Source of the DNA: Amblyomma americanum
Taxonomy: Eukaryota; Arthropoda; Arachnida; Ixodida; Ixodidae
Assembly (NCBI RefSeq): GCF_052857255.1
Contig: NC_135506.1
Span: 77,023,056-77,087,055 of the forward strand
DNA length: 64,000 bases
Direction of reading: 5' to 3'
Both the position numbers and the translations under genes were made by a program. The notes under the pieces are model-generated. The model was not told the DNA's origin. It worked only from the letters and a program-made list of their open reading frames with translations, and did no database searches. Shown in pieces: positions 44,787 to 55,067 of this stretch; within the stretch, counting starts at the first letter, position 1, and each line of letters begins with the position of its first letter.

Positions 44787-44866
44787 GTCGTGGCGGAGTG
44801 GTAGCACCTCCGCCTCAAATGCCAAAGGCCCTGGTACAATCCCCAGTCTCGACACAGGGTTTTTTT
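44787..44866 (+). repeat. tRNA-like SINE head or tRNA pseudogene
   Basis: TGTCGTG and CTCGACA can form a 7-bp acceptor stem with one mismatch. An A-box-like GTGGCGGAGTGGTAG and a T-arm-like CTGGTACAATCCCCAG are spaced as in a tRNA. The T loop reads TACAATC instead of TTCGATC, a changed B box. A run of eight T follows within 8 bp, a pol III terminator. The altered B box argues against a functional tRNA; a tRNA-derived repeat is more likely. Confidence 0.5.
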
Positions 44867-44889
44867 TATTGAGTGAGAGTGCAGGAGGG

Positions 44890-45012
44890 GTTGATCACGC
44901 GGTTGGCCACGTGGTCGGTCACATAGCGCGGAGCAGCTGCCGGTGACGTGGCGCCGTGGCTGGTCACATGATTGGTCACGCGGTTGGTCGCGTGACCAGT
45001 CACGTGGTGCAG
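44890..45012. repeat. cluster of TCACGYG/GGTTGGTCACG palindromic motifs
   Basis: A 120-bp GC-rich stretch repeats GATCACGCGGTTGG, CCACGTGGTCGGTCAC, GGTCACATGATTGGTCACG and GACCAGTCACGTGG. It includes two or more E-box cores (CACGTG and CACATG). It directly follows the tRNA-like repeat and lies 175 bp downstream of the helicase exon at 45187. It may be part of a SINE/MITE body rather than a regulatory site. Confidence 0.45.
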
Positions 45013-45186
45013 TTTCCAGAAGATGCGCAGACCGGCGAGGCGTGCGAGGCATGCGCGGCGGCGGCGCGCCAGCTGTGCGCCGTGTGATGTCACTTTCCCC
45101 CGCGCATGCGCAGCACGGCTCTCCAGGAACCACGCGAAACTGCTCAGCCTCGGCACGGAGAAAGGAACAAAGCGTTAGCGACTCAC

Positions 45187-45466
45187 TCTAATGCAGAACA
45201 GGAGAAGGCACGACGACGCCACTCTTGACCATGGTCCCAGCTGCCTTGGAAGCTTCAGCTGGGCTTTTTTGCAGCTCCATTTCAGAAGCCCTGGCCATCA
45301 TGTCATTTGCCTGATCAGACATCAACTGCTGCGTGAAATCCAAAGCATCTCTTCTTTCCTGGTTTCGCTTGAGCTGTTGAGTTGAACCCTCGATGTCGGG
45401 AGCAGCTACACCCGGCCTTTTCAGCAGCTGTTGTGCAGAGCCAGCGGTGTTGAAAACTCCCAGATC
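45187..45466 (-). pseudogene. DHX30: DHX30-like helicase, inter-dsRBD linker exon with a terminal in-frame TAG
   Basis: The exon starts after TGTTCTCAG and ends at a strong GTGAGT donor after 45187. It encodes a low-complexity, Gln-rich linker: DLGVFNTAGSAQQL, FTQQLMSDQANDMM, then VKSGVVVPSPVLH. Immediately before the donor is TAG (45188-45190). The exon leaves one base, which pairs with the two bases at the start of exon 35660, so the product would read SPVLH-stop-THHLC...LTVKWP. That layout agrees with the stretch leading into the second dsRBD of DHX30. The stop is therefore probably a nonsense mutation (for example CAG to TAG). A natural gene end is unlikely, given the donor and phase match. 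The linker itself is not conserved enough to identify alone. Confidence 0.6.
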
Positions 45467-46625
45467 CTGAGAACAGACCGAAAGACAGCAGTGTCTACAC
45501 ATCTGCCATCCCATACTGCCTTGGTCGGATTTGATTCTTCTTTTGGATTTGCTTATCACAAAAGTAAAGCTGTACTAATGGCACCCTTTGGATATCCTTC
45601 TGCTAGGTGAGAAGAACAGTTGTCCTCACTTTTCACGACCTTCCGAGTCTTCCGGGCTGCCGCATCTGCTCCTGCTGTGCAACCCAAAAGCAAGCCATGT
45701 ACACAAAAGACATATGACCGGAGGTGTACATACAAAGTGCAATATTGCATGCTATGATTGTGATGCTACATTTGTAAGCGGACATCAATGATTTCCAAAA
45801 TGAGATGGAACAGCCCACCGCAAGTCCCCCCTGCAATGACACCCAGCTTGTGGGTGGGAGGAAGCTGGAAAGGGAGTGAAAATTAACATTCCTCCACTTT
45901 TGAACAGAGACAAGTCAGTCTGCTTGATGACAAGAGTGCATACTGTCATTTTTGGGGAGCCACCTCCTGTTCTGCCTTCTTCAAAAAGTTTGTCACCAAT
46001 TCGTTCAGCAACTGCTTACAAGATCGGCCAAAACAATCCTGCAATGCAGACTATCCACATTACAAACATACCCACCCATTTACCTTGTTACCAAGGATAA
46101 CCACGGACACGTTTGCAATAGGAAGCACAGTAGCATATGGCCCTGCAGAAATAATTTAGCCAAAGTAAAGTCTATATATTGCAGCTCCTAAGAAAGCATT
46201 TCTTAAAGACTCATCTACCTGAAGCACCGAGTTTGTACACTCAAACCTGCCGTCAATAATTTAGGCCCCAGAGTGAGCGCAATTTTTGGAGACAAAAGGT
46301 ATTGAGTTTTGCAATTGTTAACATTGCTTTCTACTTCAGTTGGAATCTGTGGAGCAGTGCACTAACACCTTCCGTGCTTATCCTCCTGGAAATTCCCTTT
46401 AGCATCATTCAAAAATTCGTTCATTCACAATTATGTGCCTCATTCCTTGGCGCAGAGGAAAAAATCTCTTTAAGGAGGAAGCTCACAAACGAAAGAGCCC
46501 AATTTTTTCGTGTGCTACACAGCTAGAACCATGGTGCCAAATGTTCTTGACCATGTTATAATGGAGACCATACAAACACACTCAAAGTACCTTGACTTGT
46601 TAGTGAAGGCTTTTTGAGTTGGGTA

Positions 46626-47468
46626 CCCTGTCAAGCGGGCACTTGTAAGGCCTTAGAAATTAAGGTCCTTTGCCCCAAAGCCGCGTCACGCGCATCTACA
46701 CGGCAAAGCGTTGAGACCTTTGCGATAAAGGTCCGTAGCAATAAAGGCAGCCGTCAGCGGCCTTAAAGTTGCTTAAAGGAGCAACCCAGACGGCAGCGCC
46801 AGCTAGCGAGCTCAAAGAATAAAAAATTGACGCAATTTTTAGTTTTAAAAACGTAAAAAATACCTAATTTATCTTATTTAATGGTTAATTTTGCATTACA
46901 GTGCAGTTAACCGTAGAGGAGGCTATGACTAAAGACATCCACACTGCTAAGAAAAGACTTGAACGCTTTTCAGCAGCCGCATCGACACACACATGCTTGC
47001 GCATCTTGCTTTGCAGTTTTTTCTTCATTTGCTCTTTGTTGTGTGCGTGTTTTGAGTTTGCTTGTGTGCACAAAGACACAAGCAACAAAGCACGCTTCTC
47101 GAACACGACGAGGAGCCGAACAGAAAAGTGCGCCTACCGTGGTCGAACCGAGAACGATGAAAAAAAAACGAAACTGTTTCAAAATATTCGTTTCTCACCG
47201 TCAGAACGCTCATTTGTAATCGTGATAGCTACTTTTTCCAACATAAATGAAAGCACTCTTAGCTGAAGTGCTACCGTCAGCTTTAATTTCATAATGTTTC
47301 TAGCGCCGCTTCACACACAGCGGTGACTTTTGGCATTCACGGAGGCCGCGTTCTAGCTCCTTTGGATTTGCCGTGTAGCAGCGTCGCGGCTCCTTTTCGG
47401 TTTTCCTCCTTTAGTGCAATAAGACAACTTTACGGCAAAGGCCGAAAAGAAGTCCCATGTGACAGGGG
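46626..47468. mobile_element. TA-flanked inverted-repeat DNA element, 843 bp
   Basis: TA precedes CCCTGTCAAGCGGGCACTT at the left. The right end, read on the minus strand, is CCCCTGTCACATGGGACTT and is followed by TA. Inside both ends AAGG/GGCCTTTGCC-type sequence repeats in inverted form. No transposase is seen; a frame at 46901-47266 has no domain. It looks like a non-autonomous TA-inserting DNA transposon. Confidence 0.55.
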
Positions 47469-47539
47469 TATAAGTCTACTTGGGTAATATGGTACTTGCG
47501 AAGTATGTACAAAAGTTCCGGAATGAATTGTAAACCATG

Positions 47540-47730
47540 AGATTTAACATCCCAAAGCAGCAGCACATTGTCTATGAGGGACGCAGTAGTGAAGGGCTCT
47601 GGATTAATTTAGACCACCTCAGGTTCTCCAACTTGCGCAGACATCGCAATGCACAAAGGCACCTTTTGCGTTTCGCCTCAATCGAAGCATAGCCACCAAT
47701 GCGGGAAATGGACCCAGAAAGATCGTGAGT
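47540..47730 (-). repeat. Ruka-like SINE, diverged
   Basis: A reverse copy with GATTTAACATCCCAAAGC, CTATGAGGGACGCAGTAGTGAAGGGCTC and TTTCGCCTCAATCGAAGC. Its tRNA-like head is degraded. Confidence 0.7.
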
Positions 47731-48280
47731 GCCTACATGGACCAATGTTTATAAAAGGATGATTAGAAGAGGCAGTGCCACAAACACTTTAAAACCACTG
47801 TTACAAGGAAACGTTTGCGTACAAGGTACTTTGCAAATGAGAATGAAACAGACCTCTTTCTGCAAATGAGAGGTCTATAGATTGTAATTCAAAACTTTAA
47901 ACTTGTAGTTCACTGGCAACGAAACTAAGAAGTCTTCATTGATATTTAGTCTGTAAATAGTTTCCAGCCAACGAGGTTAAGCTTATACTGAAACAGACAG
48001 GAAGTATCTGTGAGCCCATGAAAGTGCTTTTAGTTGGCAGTTTTTAGTTACACATGAGCTTTCTTGGGAATAAAATTACATTAGCTCTTTTGTTTGCTAG
48101 CTGCTTAAAAAAATGCATTAAAGGTAAAACATCTTGATTAGTGGATTCTTGGGATCTACTGTAGATCTTATATTTTTGAGTAATCAACTGTGATACAGAT
48201 GTTGCACTGTTTGCAACAGCATCAAAGCAAACTGAAAATACAAGGTCTGCTGTTACAGTGCACTCTGAATCATCGTTTAT

Positions 48281-48500
48281 GGGGGTTTAACGTCCCAAAG
48301 CGGCTCAGGCTATGCGAGACACCGTAGTGAAGGGCTCCGGAAATTTCAACCACCTGGAGTTCTTTAACGTGCACTGACATCGCACAGTACACGGACCTCT
48401 AGAATTTCGCCTTCATCGAAATTCGACCGCCGCGGCCAGGATCGAACCCGCGTCTTTCGGCCAACAGCCGAGCGCCATAACCACTCGACCACCGCTTCGG
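48281..48500 (-). repeat. Ruka-like tRNA-derived SINE, well preserved
   Basis: A complete reverse copy from GGGTTTAACGTCCCAAAGC to the tRNA-like head (B box as GGATCGAACCCGCGTC and A box region as GCGCCATAACCACTCGACC). It is the best-preserved copy in the window. It lies about 330 bp downstream of helicase exon 48832-49088 in gene orientation. Confidence 0.85.
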
Positions 48501-48831
48501 CACACTCTGAATCAAAATTTGAATTCCATCTGCTCAGGTTTGTCAAGGCACACATCTATGACCCTCGTTAAACTGACTCAGAGATTCTTAAGTGAGGATG
48601 GGATGCCACAAAGAAGTCAGCTATCTTCCAAGAGCTTCGTGCCTACTCTTCAACTCCTCACTAGTGAAGAAGGTGCTATGTTCAGCCACATGCAAACTCA
48701 ATACTAATGGCTACCCCAGTAGACATACTATATACAATGGCTTCCCAGACACCCTCGCTACCACTTTTGAGGGGGCCACATACATACTCAATGCAGGATT
48801 GGCCCCGCACAAGACCACTAACAACCAACAC

Positions 48832-49088
48832 CTTACACTGCCTCCCCTTTCTTAGAAGAATGGCCAGAGCATCAAATTTGGTGCTGGAAATGAAGTTGCT
48901 CTCTCTCCATCTGCTATCATCTTTGGTGACACGTGCCAAAAACCCTGGCATGCCACTCACACACAGAACATCACACATACGAGCCCTTGCATCCGCTAGA
49001 GACTCCTTCTTCAATGATGACAGAGCATCAACAGTCAGATGTTGCGGCCAAGAGACCGAGATTTCAGTCTTCCATTTTGATAAACCAC
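48832..49088 (-). pseudogene. DHX30: DHX30-like helicase, first dsRNA-binding-domain exon
   Basis: After a TGTCTTGCAG acceptor the exon encodes KTEISVSWPQHLTVDALSSLKKESLADARARMCDVLCVSG. This matches the beta-strand (V-WP---V), the lysine turn and the A-rich terminal helix of the first dsRBD of DHX30. It continues to RKGRQCK at a GTGTTG donor after 48832. It starts with two bases of a split codon and ends in phase 0, joining correctly to GAT at 45466. The frame contains no stop. In DHX30 this domain helps bind mitochondrial and cytosolic RNA. The exon or exons encoding the N-terminus upstream are not identified with confidence; a candidate lies at 56497-56594. Confidence 0.7.
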
Positions 49089-50069
49089 CTGCAAGACAGT
49101 ACAGTAGTGTCTTAACCTGTACCGCATCACCTGAAAATTTCTGAAGAATACTGACAGTTCATGCATGTTAGTACACATGTAAGTAGTCATCCAGAAAGCA
49201 GTCAGTGTCCACAACCACACAAACAACTAGCTAAAAATTTCAAACAACCATCAAACACAATCTATTTAAATGTGGGTGCAGTAACCTCACTGGGTGCAGC
49301 AACATAACATGAGCCTCACCTAGGTGAAGCTCAGGTTATGTGTGTGCACTTTTCTAGAGCTGGCGATTTCCATTTTGCGCAACAGATGTCCTGAAGAGGA
49401 TGCACATTACCCTTTTCACAAACTACTGAGCCAATGGTTTTGCTGCTCTGTCAAGGTTTAGAAAGTTCTCTGTGCAATGACAAAGCCATGCCAGGCAAGC
49501 AGTATGAACAGCACAACAAGAATTTACCAACCCTTAAACCTCTCCTAGCAATTTCACTTGCTAAAAACTTCAGAGACGACAAACAGCAAGATGTCGATCT
49601 TCAGCCACTTGCAATAGCCTTTCCAGTTCTGCCATAAACCCTTTCAGGCACCACTTGCCAATCCTCTTTCAGAAAACGTTTTTTTGTGTCTAAAGACTCA
49701 ATGCCAGTCTTAAGAATGCCAACTAGGTTAGCAATGCAAAACGCAAAATAGCTACTCCTTTGGAGGCATGTATTAAATTCCGTCCAGAGTTACACTAGAT
49801 AGAAATCGTAACGTTGAGACACCCGGATCTGTCAAACGAGTAATTGGCGGACCGCAGGATTACATTCTTTATTAAATTGACACATGATGCTAGAAAAGCA
49901 GGAAAAATATATTACAGCCGAAAAAAATATCTGCGGGAAAATGGCAAAGGACATGTCACCAGGATCACTGTTTTGAGAAATATTATTTACTGTGTTCACT
50001 CGCAAAAAAAAAAAGGAGCCACGCAGCGAGGGAGGCTTCAGAGGGCACGGCACCTGGCCTAGCGACAAC

Positions 50070-51152
50070 ATGTCTAAGCGGACGTTACTGCTGTTGCTGG
50101 TTTTACCATGGATTTTCGTGAACGCTACACCGGTCTGCAGTCCGGACGAGGCATCGCTTTTCTTTACGCCTTATCAAGAGTTTGGGATTGATGGCATCCG
50201 GCTCGTGGATCGTCTTTCGTCGACGACAGTGACGTCATCAGTGGACCGGTTACAAAAGGAGCCACGCAGCGAGGGAGGCTTCAGAGGGCACGGCACCTGG
50301 CCTAGCGACAACATGTCTAAGCGGACGTTACTGCTGTTGCAGGTTCGTTATTTGCCTAATGCTACTACTTTTAGAAGCGATAACCGCTTTTTGTTAGCCC
50401 TGCCGTGCCCTCGAAGCTACCTGAATTTTTTGGTTGACTCTTGGTCTATGGTGTTGACACTGTTGGTTTCAGGAGATGTTGAAGAAAATCCTGGGCCCAA
50501 AACTGCAGAAATGTTGCAATTAATCATTGATAATCAGGCTTCATCAGATGCTAAAATGGATGCATTAAGAGCTGAAATGACCGAAATGAAAGAGAAATGC
50601 GAAAAAATGACCGCTACACTTACCGTGATTGCAGACTTGAACAAGCGAGTACAAAGCCTAGAATCCCTTGTTCGTCATCAGGTGGATAAGTTGGTAGAAT
50701 ATGAAAATAGAAGCCGATCCAATAACCTCTTGGTTCTTGGTATCGATGAGGACAAGGGTGAATCAGACAGCGACCTGAAACAAGCTGTTATTGAGAATGT
50801 ATTCAAAGGAACCTTGGAAGTACAAGTGAACTTGATCGACAAAATTCATCGTATTGGCAAGAAAAAAGACGGTAGTAATCGGCCGGTAATCATGCATTTT
50901 TATGATTCACGGGAAAAACAGTCTATGATGCAAAACTGTGGCAAGCTGAAAGGCAGCTCGATAAGCATAAGTCAAGACTACGCTAAGGAAACTGCAGAAG
51001 TAAGAAAAAAACTATGCCAAAGCAGTGAAAAGGAACGAGCAAACGGCAACAAGGTAAAACTGGTACATGACAAGCTTAAGATCAACAATCATATCTACGT
51101 CTGGGATCGTGATAGAAATGAAGGGTGTCAAAAAGAGGGGAAATACTGCTAG
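50070..51152 (+). CDS. ORF1 protein with signal-peptide-like start, 2A sequence, coiled coil and RRM-like domain
   Basis: The 360-residue frame from ATG 50070 begins MSKRTLLLLLVLPWIFVNA, which looks like a signal peptide. At residue 82, exactly 81 codons on, the same MSKRTLLLL start recurs because of the 243-bp duplication. Residues 136-143 read DVEENPGP, preceded by LLVSG. This is the 2A ribosome-skipping motif: translation would release the upstream part and restart at the last Pro. Downstream lie a coiled coil (about 150-215, M-x2-L-x3-M/heptads) and an RNA-binding RRM-like domain (NNLLVLGIDE ... IHRIGKKKDGSNRPVIMHF ... REKQ) usual for ORF1 proteins. The frame is open to TAG at 51150. After about 51115 an alternative frame runs toward ORF2, so the native C-terminus may differ. 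2A sequences are known in some other non-LTR elements. Confidence 0.8.
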   Translation: MSKRTLLLLLVLPWIFVNATPVCSPDEASLFFTPYQEFGIDGIRLVDRLSSTTVTSSVDRLQKEPRSEGGFRGHGTWPSDNMSKRTLLLLQVRYLPNATTFRSDNRFLLALPCPRSYLNFLVDSWSMVLTLLVSGDVEENPGPKTAEMLQLIIDNQASSDAKMDALRAEMTEMKEKCEKMTATLTVIADLNKRVQSLESLVRHQVDKLVEYENRSRSNNLLVLGIDEDKGESDSDLKQAVIENVFKGTLEVQVNLIDKIHRIGKKKDGSNRPVIMHFYDSREKQSMMQNCGKLKGSSISISQDYAKETAEVRKKLCQSSEKERANGNKVKLVHDKLKINNHIYVWDRDRNEGCQKEGKYC

Positions 51153-51222
51153 CCAGGCATTGATTCAGTTGAAAACTTCAGAGAAGGCTTCTGACATGGA
51201 TAGCGATTCTTCTCGGTCATAG

Positions 51223-54015
51223 CTCAGAATTCTACTTGTAAACGCCCGCAGTATCGCAAATAAAGTAAGTGATTTAGAGTATCTTCTAATTTCTCAAAAC
51301 CCTGATGTATTGATGTTGACTGAGACATGGTTCCATAGTGCAATTAGTGACAGTAGTATTTTTCCTCCTGACTACAAGGTGTTTAGATGCGACAGGGATT
51401 CTAGAGGTGGTGGCGTGGCTATAGTTGTGAAAAGCACTATAAACGCAGTCGCTCTTGATTGCAGTCTCCCTGAAATGGTTTGGTGCAAGATCAGCTGTGC
51501 AGACATGTGGTATATATTAGGGACTGTGTATAGACCACCAGCCACCCCGCCAGAATTTTTGGATAGCTTGAATGAATTCCTTAGCTCCCATGTAAATGAA
51601 AACACAATACTAATATTGGCTGGTGACTTTAATTTGCCGCATATTGATTGGGAAAGTCTATCAGCGGGTAATGTAGAAATAAGAAGCGCCAATAAAATGA
51701 TGCAGATTATGTTTTCACATAACCTTAAGCAAATAGTTAAAGACTTCACAAGAGTTACACCAAAGTCCCAGTCATTGTTGGACTTGGTTTTCATATCCGG
51801 TAGAATACCTGACTATACTGTATCAGTTGAAAATGGTTTATCGGATCATAAGATGGTTTGCTTGAATGTACCGCTGCACACAAGAATCTGTAAGCAAGCA
51901 TATGTCGTGATGCATGTTAAGGATTATGGCCGTGCGAATGACACGTCCATCCTAGACGTTTTGGAAGAACAGTTTAATGAATTTGAAATAGCATCCAACC
52001 GCGAAAGTGTAGAACTATGGAACCGTCTTAAAGGGATAATCAAATACTGCATAGATCATTTTGTACCCACACGTATAAAGAAATCAAAGCAAAGAAATCC
52101 ATGGATAACTAGGCACATCATACACCTTAAGCGTAAGATAAAAAGACTAAGGAAGAAAAAAAGCAGGGCAATAGAACTTTCAATAACCAAACAAATGTTA
52201 AAATCTGCTTTGCTGGAGTCGAAGAAAACGTTCTTCAATAAAACGCTTACAAACTTCCTCAAATGCTCGCCACAAAAGTTTTGGCGATACTTCACAGATA
52301 GAAAGAATGCAATAGAACAGATAGTGGATGGCGACGTAGTCGTGAAAGAAAAAAAAGATATTGCAAACGTACTTAATCATTTCTTCCAATCAGTTTTTAC
52401 CAAGGATAGATGTGATGCAGACGATGATCCTTTAGACTGCGCAATACAATACCCAATGGAAGACCTAGGCATTAAAAGGGAGGGCGTGTTCCAGCATTTG
52501 CTTACGTTGGACGCAAAAAAATAGTGTGGCCCAGATGAAATGCCGTCGGCATTTCTTCAACGGTACGCTGAATGGATGTCGTATTATTTGCAGCTTTTAT
52601 TTGAAAAATCTTTGCCAGATCATTCAGTACCTCAGGACTGGCGCGCTGCCACCGTCATTCCGATATTTAAAGGTGGCAATAGGCTGTGTGCAAACAATTA
52701 TAGACCAGTCTCGGTGACTTCTGTGTGCTGTAAAGTCCTAGAGCATGCAATAGCAAAACATATTCTGTATTTTTTATACAAAAACGATTTATTATGCCCA
52801 GTTCAGCACGGTTTCCGATCTGGCCTTTCGACCGTGACACAGTTAATCGAAACTGTACATGACCTTTGTAAAGCTATAGATGAATGCCAACAGATAGATA
52901 TTGTGTGTATAGACTTTGCGAAGGCATTTGATAAAGTTGTACATCATAAATTACTTTCCAAATTGAGAAGCCTAGGAATTAGTGAAACTATAGTATTGTG
53001 GATTCAGGCATATTTAATGAATCGTTACCAAAAAGTTAGAATCGGTAACAGTGAGTCGGGGAAGTGTGCAGTTGTGTCAGGAGTGCCGCAGGGGTCTGTT
53101 TTAGACCCGCTATTGTTTTTATTGTATATTAATGATATTCCTTCTAACATTGTTCCGCCCGTAAAAATTAAACTGTTTGCCGATGACTGCTTAATTTACT
53201 CGCGTTTAGCCTGCGCTGAAGATCAGATCGAACTAAATAGATGTCTACAATCATTAAATTCGTGGTGCCAAAGTTGCGGCATGGTAATTAACTTCAAAAA
53301 ATCCACATACACTCACGTAAGTAAAAAACAGAACCTTATCAGATTTGAATATAATATAGGAGAAAATGCCTTGGTCGAGGTACAGAGTTTCCGATACTTA
53401 GGGGTGACAGTGACGCAAAATCTAGACTGGAGTTTTCACATTGATAATATCTATTCAAGAGCTTACCAAAAGCTCTGCTTTCTTAGGAGAAAACTACCAG
53501 ATGCGACTAAAGAAATTAAATTGGTCAACTATAAAACGTTTATACGACCAGTTCTGGAATATGCAAATGCTGTGTGGAGCCCACACCAAAAATGCTTAAA
53601 CAAGAAGGCGGAAAGAATTCAGCGCATTTCAGCACGTTTTATATGCTCCAAGTATCGCCGTACTGACTCAGTTACAGAGATGATGCAGCAGTGTGAACTG
53701 GAAACGCTGGAAATTAGAAGGATAAAACATCGACTCAAACTTTTTTTCCAGATAATGCAAGGAGCATTAAAAATAAATAAAGAACATTATGTGAAAGCGC
53801 CTCTAAAACGTGGTTCCCGAAAAAACCACAGCAGGGTACTACAACCTATTAACGCACGTACGGATGTATACCGGTATTCCTTTTTTCCTAATGCTATCGA
53901 ATTATGGAACAAACTGCCAAGTGATGTTGTGGAGAGTGCGAACGTGCAACAATTTGAGCTAGGTGTCGATATGTTTTTGAGAAATGGAGTACAAAGTTTG
54001 AATTCTGATTCGTGA
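51223..54015 (+). pseudogene. ORF2: endonuclease-reverse transcriptase with one internal TAG
   Basis: The frame opens after TAG at 51220-51222 with LRILLVNARSIANKV, the normal opening of an apurinic-type endonuclease. It carries LTETWFHS, RGGGVAIVVK, LAGDFNLPHIDW and LSDHKMV. The reverse transcriptase has NYRPVSVTSVCCKVLEH near 52690, CIDFAKAFDKV near 52910, SGVPQGSVLDPLLFLLYIND near 53080 and FADDCLIY near 53180. The C-terminal WNKLPSDVV...F block near 53920 is typical of CR1/L2. A single TAG at 52522-52524 interrupts an otherwise continuous frame of about 930 codons. It falls in the K-x-CGPDEMPS segment, where serine is usual. It has no RNase H domain. No ATG precedes the endonuclease, so native ORF2 may begin upstream of the TAG at 51220. 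Confidence 0.88.
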
Positions 54016-54113
54016 TTGCTTATTGAAGTGCTTATGAAATGTATTTGTTTTTGTCCCCTCCCTGTAATGACCCTCATGAAGGGTTAACAGTATGACCAAA
54101 TAAATAAATAAAT

Positions 54114-55059
54114 CATGAAAAATCATCCCAGTTGCAAATATCAAGAAAGTTCGATTCCCCTGAAGCAAAGAAATTGCAGCAACCTGTGGCACCCTCCCTG
54201 AAAAACCTGTGCATTCACAATGCGCACAACTACGCAAAGGCACCTAAAGGGTAAAATACACCCTCTGTAACAAGCAGTGTCTGCCTCTCTCATTACATTC
54301 ACATTCATGCAAAATCAACCTGTGCACTTTCAATCAGGGACTGCACAACAATAACAATGAATACATACGTTACTAAGAAAACAAACAAAAACAAATTAGG
54401 CCACAATGCACCAGATGCATGCATCTTGCAGTATGACTTCCTCGTTCCAGCTAAAAATTTTCCCTTGTGATGTCAAAATAATCTGCTAAGGTCACTTTCA
54501 AACACCAATTTTGATGTATTTTAGGTTTTAGTTGCAATCTGGTAGCATCACTGTTTGAAGACGCTACAGTGTGTTCTCACTGAGGAATGAATGGAAGTGT
54601 CTGTGGTGCAGCTTCACACAACCGTACAGCCAAACTCTTCAACTTTGGTGGCACTTTGAACCATTTGTAGGCATTGCACAGTCGCACCCATTGTGGAAAA
54701 TGCATCTTAACATGTCTACTGGATCATGGGTCACAGGCAGGTCATGTCATTTATCCATGCTATGCAGCAGATTTTATTGTGAAGCCTAAGGAGGAGGATC
54801 TCAGTATAAAATCTCTCTAACATGAGGCTTCATGGGACCTAGTACTAGTGGCCATACAGCAGAAAAAAATGATGTGAACCTCTGGTGACCAATGATGCAG
54901 TGAATGCATTAAGTGTAGAAATGTCCTTAGGAAAAGTGAACTATATGTTTGCCTTCACAATATGAGGTCCCATTAGACCAAATGTCCTGATGGGGAACTT
55001 AGGAGCGATGTCAGAACCTTATAACTGTTCTATGGAGACCTGAAACAGTGCTCCAAGAA
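54114..55059. other. no gene recognised
   Basis: AT-rich, low-information sequence between the retrotransposon tail and the poly-G tract. The 72-codon plus frame at 54571-54789 has no domain. Confidence 0.45.
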
Positions 55060-55067
55060 ACACCTTT

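Larger units (their letters stand above)
49990..54113 (+). mobile_element. nearly full-length L2/CR1-type retrotransposon with a duplicated 5' segment and 2A sequence
   Basis: The element runs from about 49990 to a 3' tail of AAATAAATAAATAAAT near 54100-54113, the short-repeat tail usual in L2/CR1 elements. ORF1 and ORF2 are described separately. An 87-bp segment is present twice without a mismatch (50011-50097 and 50254-50340), 243 bp apart. Only a frame change and two TAG codons keep it from having full coding capacity. The 5' boundary is uncertain, and no target-site duplication was fixed. Confidence 0.8.

Noticed and set aside
44787..44855. Functional tRNA gene
   Set aside because: The T-loop/B-box is TACAATC instead of TTCGATC and the anticodon arm is not convincing; called a tRNA-derived repeat.
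48707..49144. 145-codon plus-strand frame
   Set aside because: Antisense to the helicase dsRBD1 exon, which has splice sites, correct phase and a recognisable domain.
50070..54015. Possible virus of the picorna-like group because of the 2A sequence
   Set aside because: The 2A sits in an ORF1 followed by an apurinic-type endonuclease and a LINE reverse transcriptase, so it belongs to a retrotransposon.
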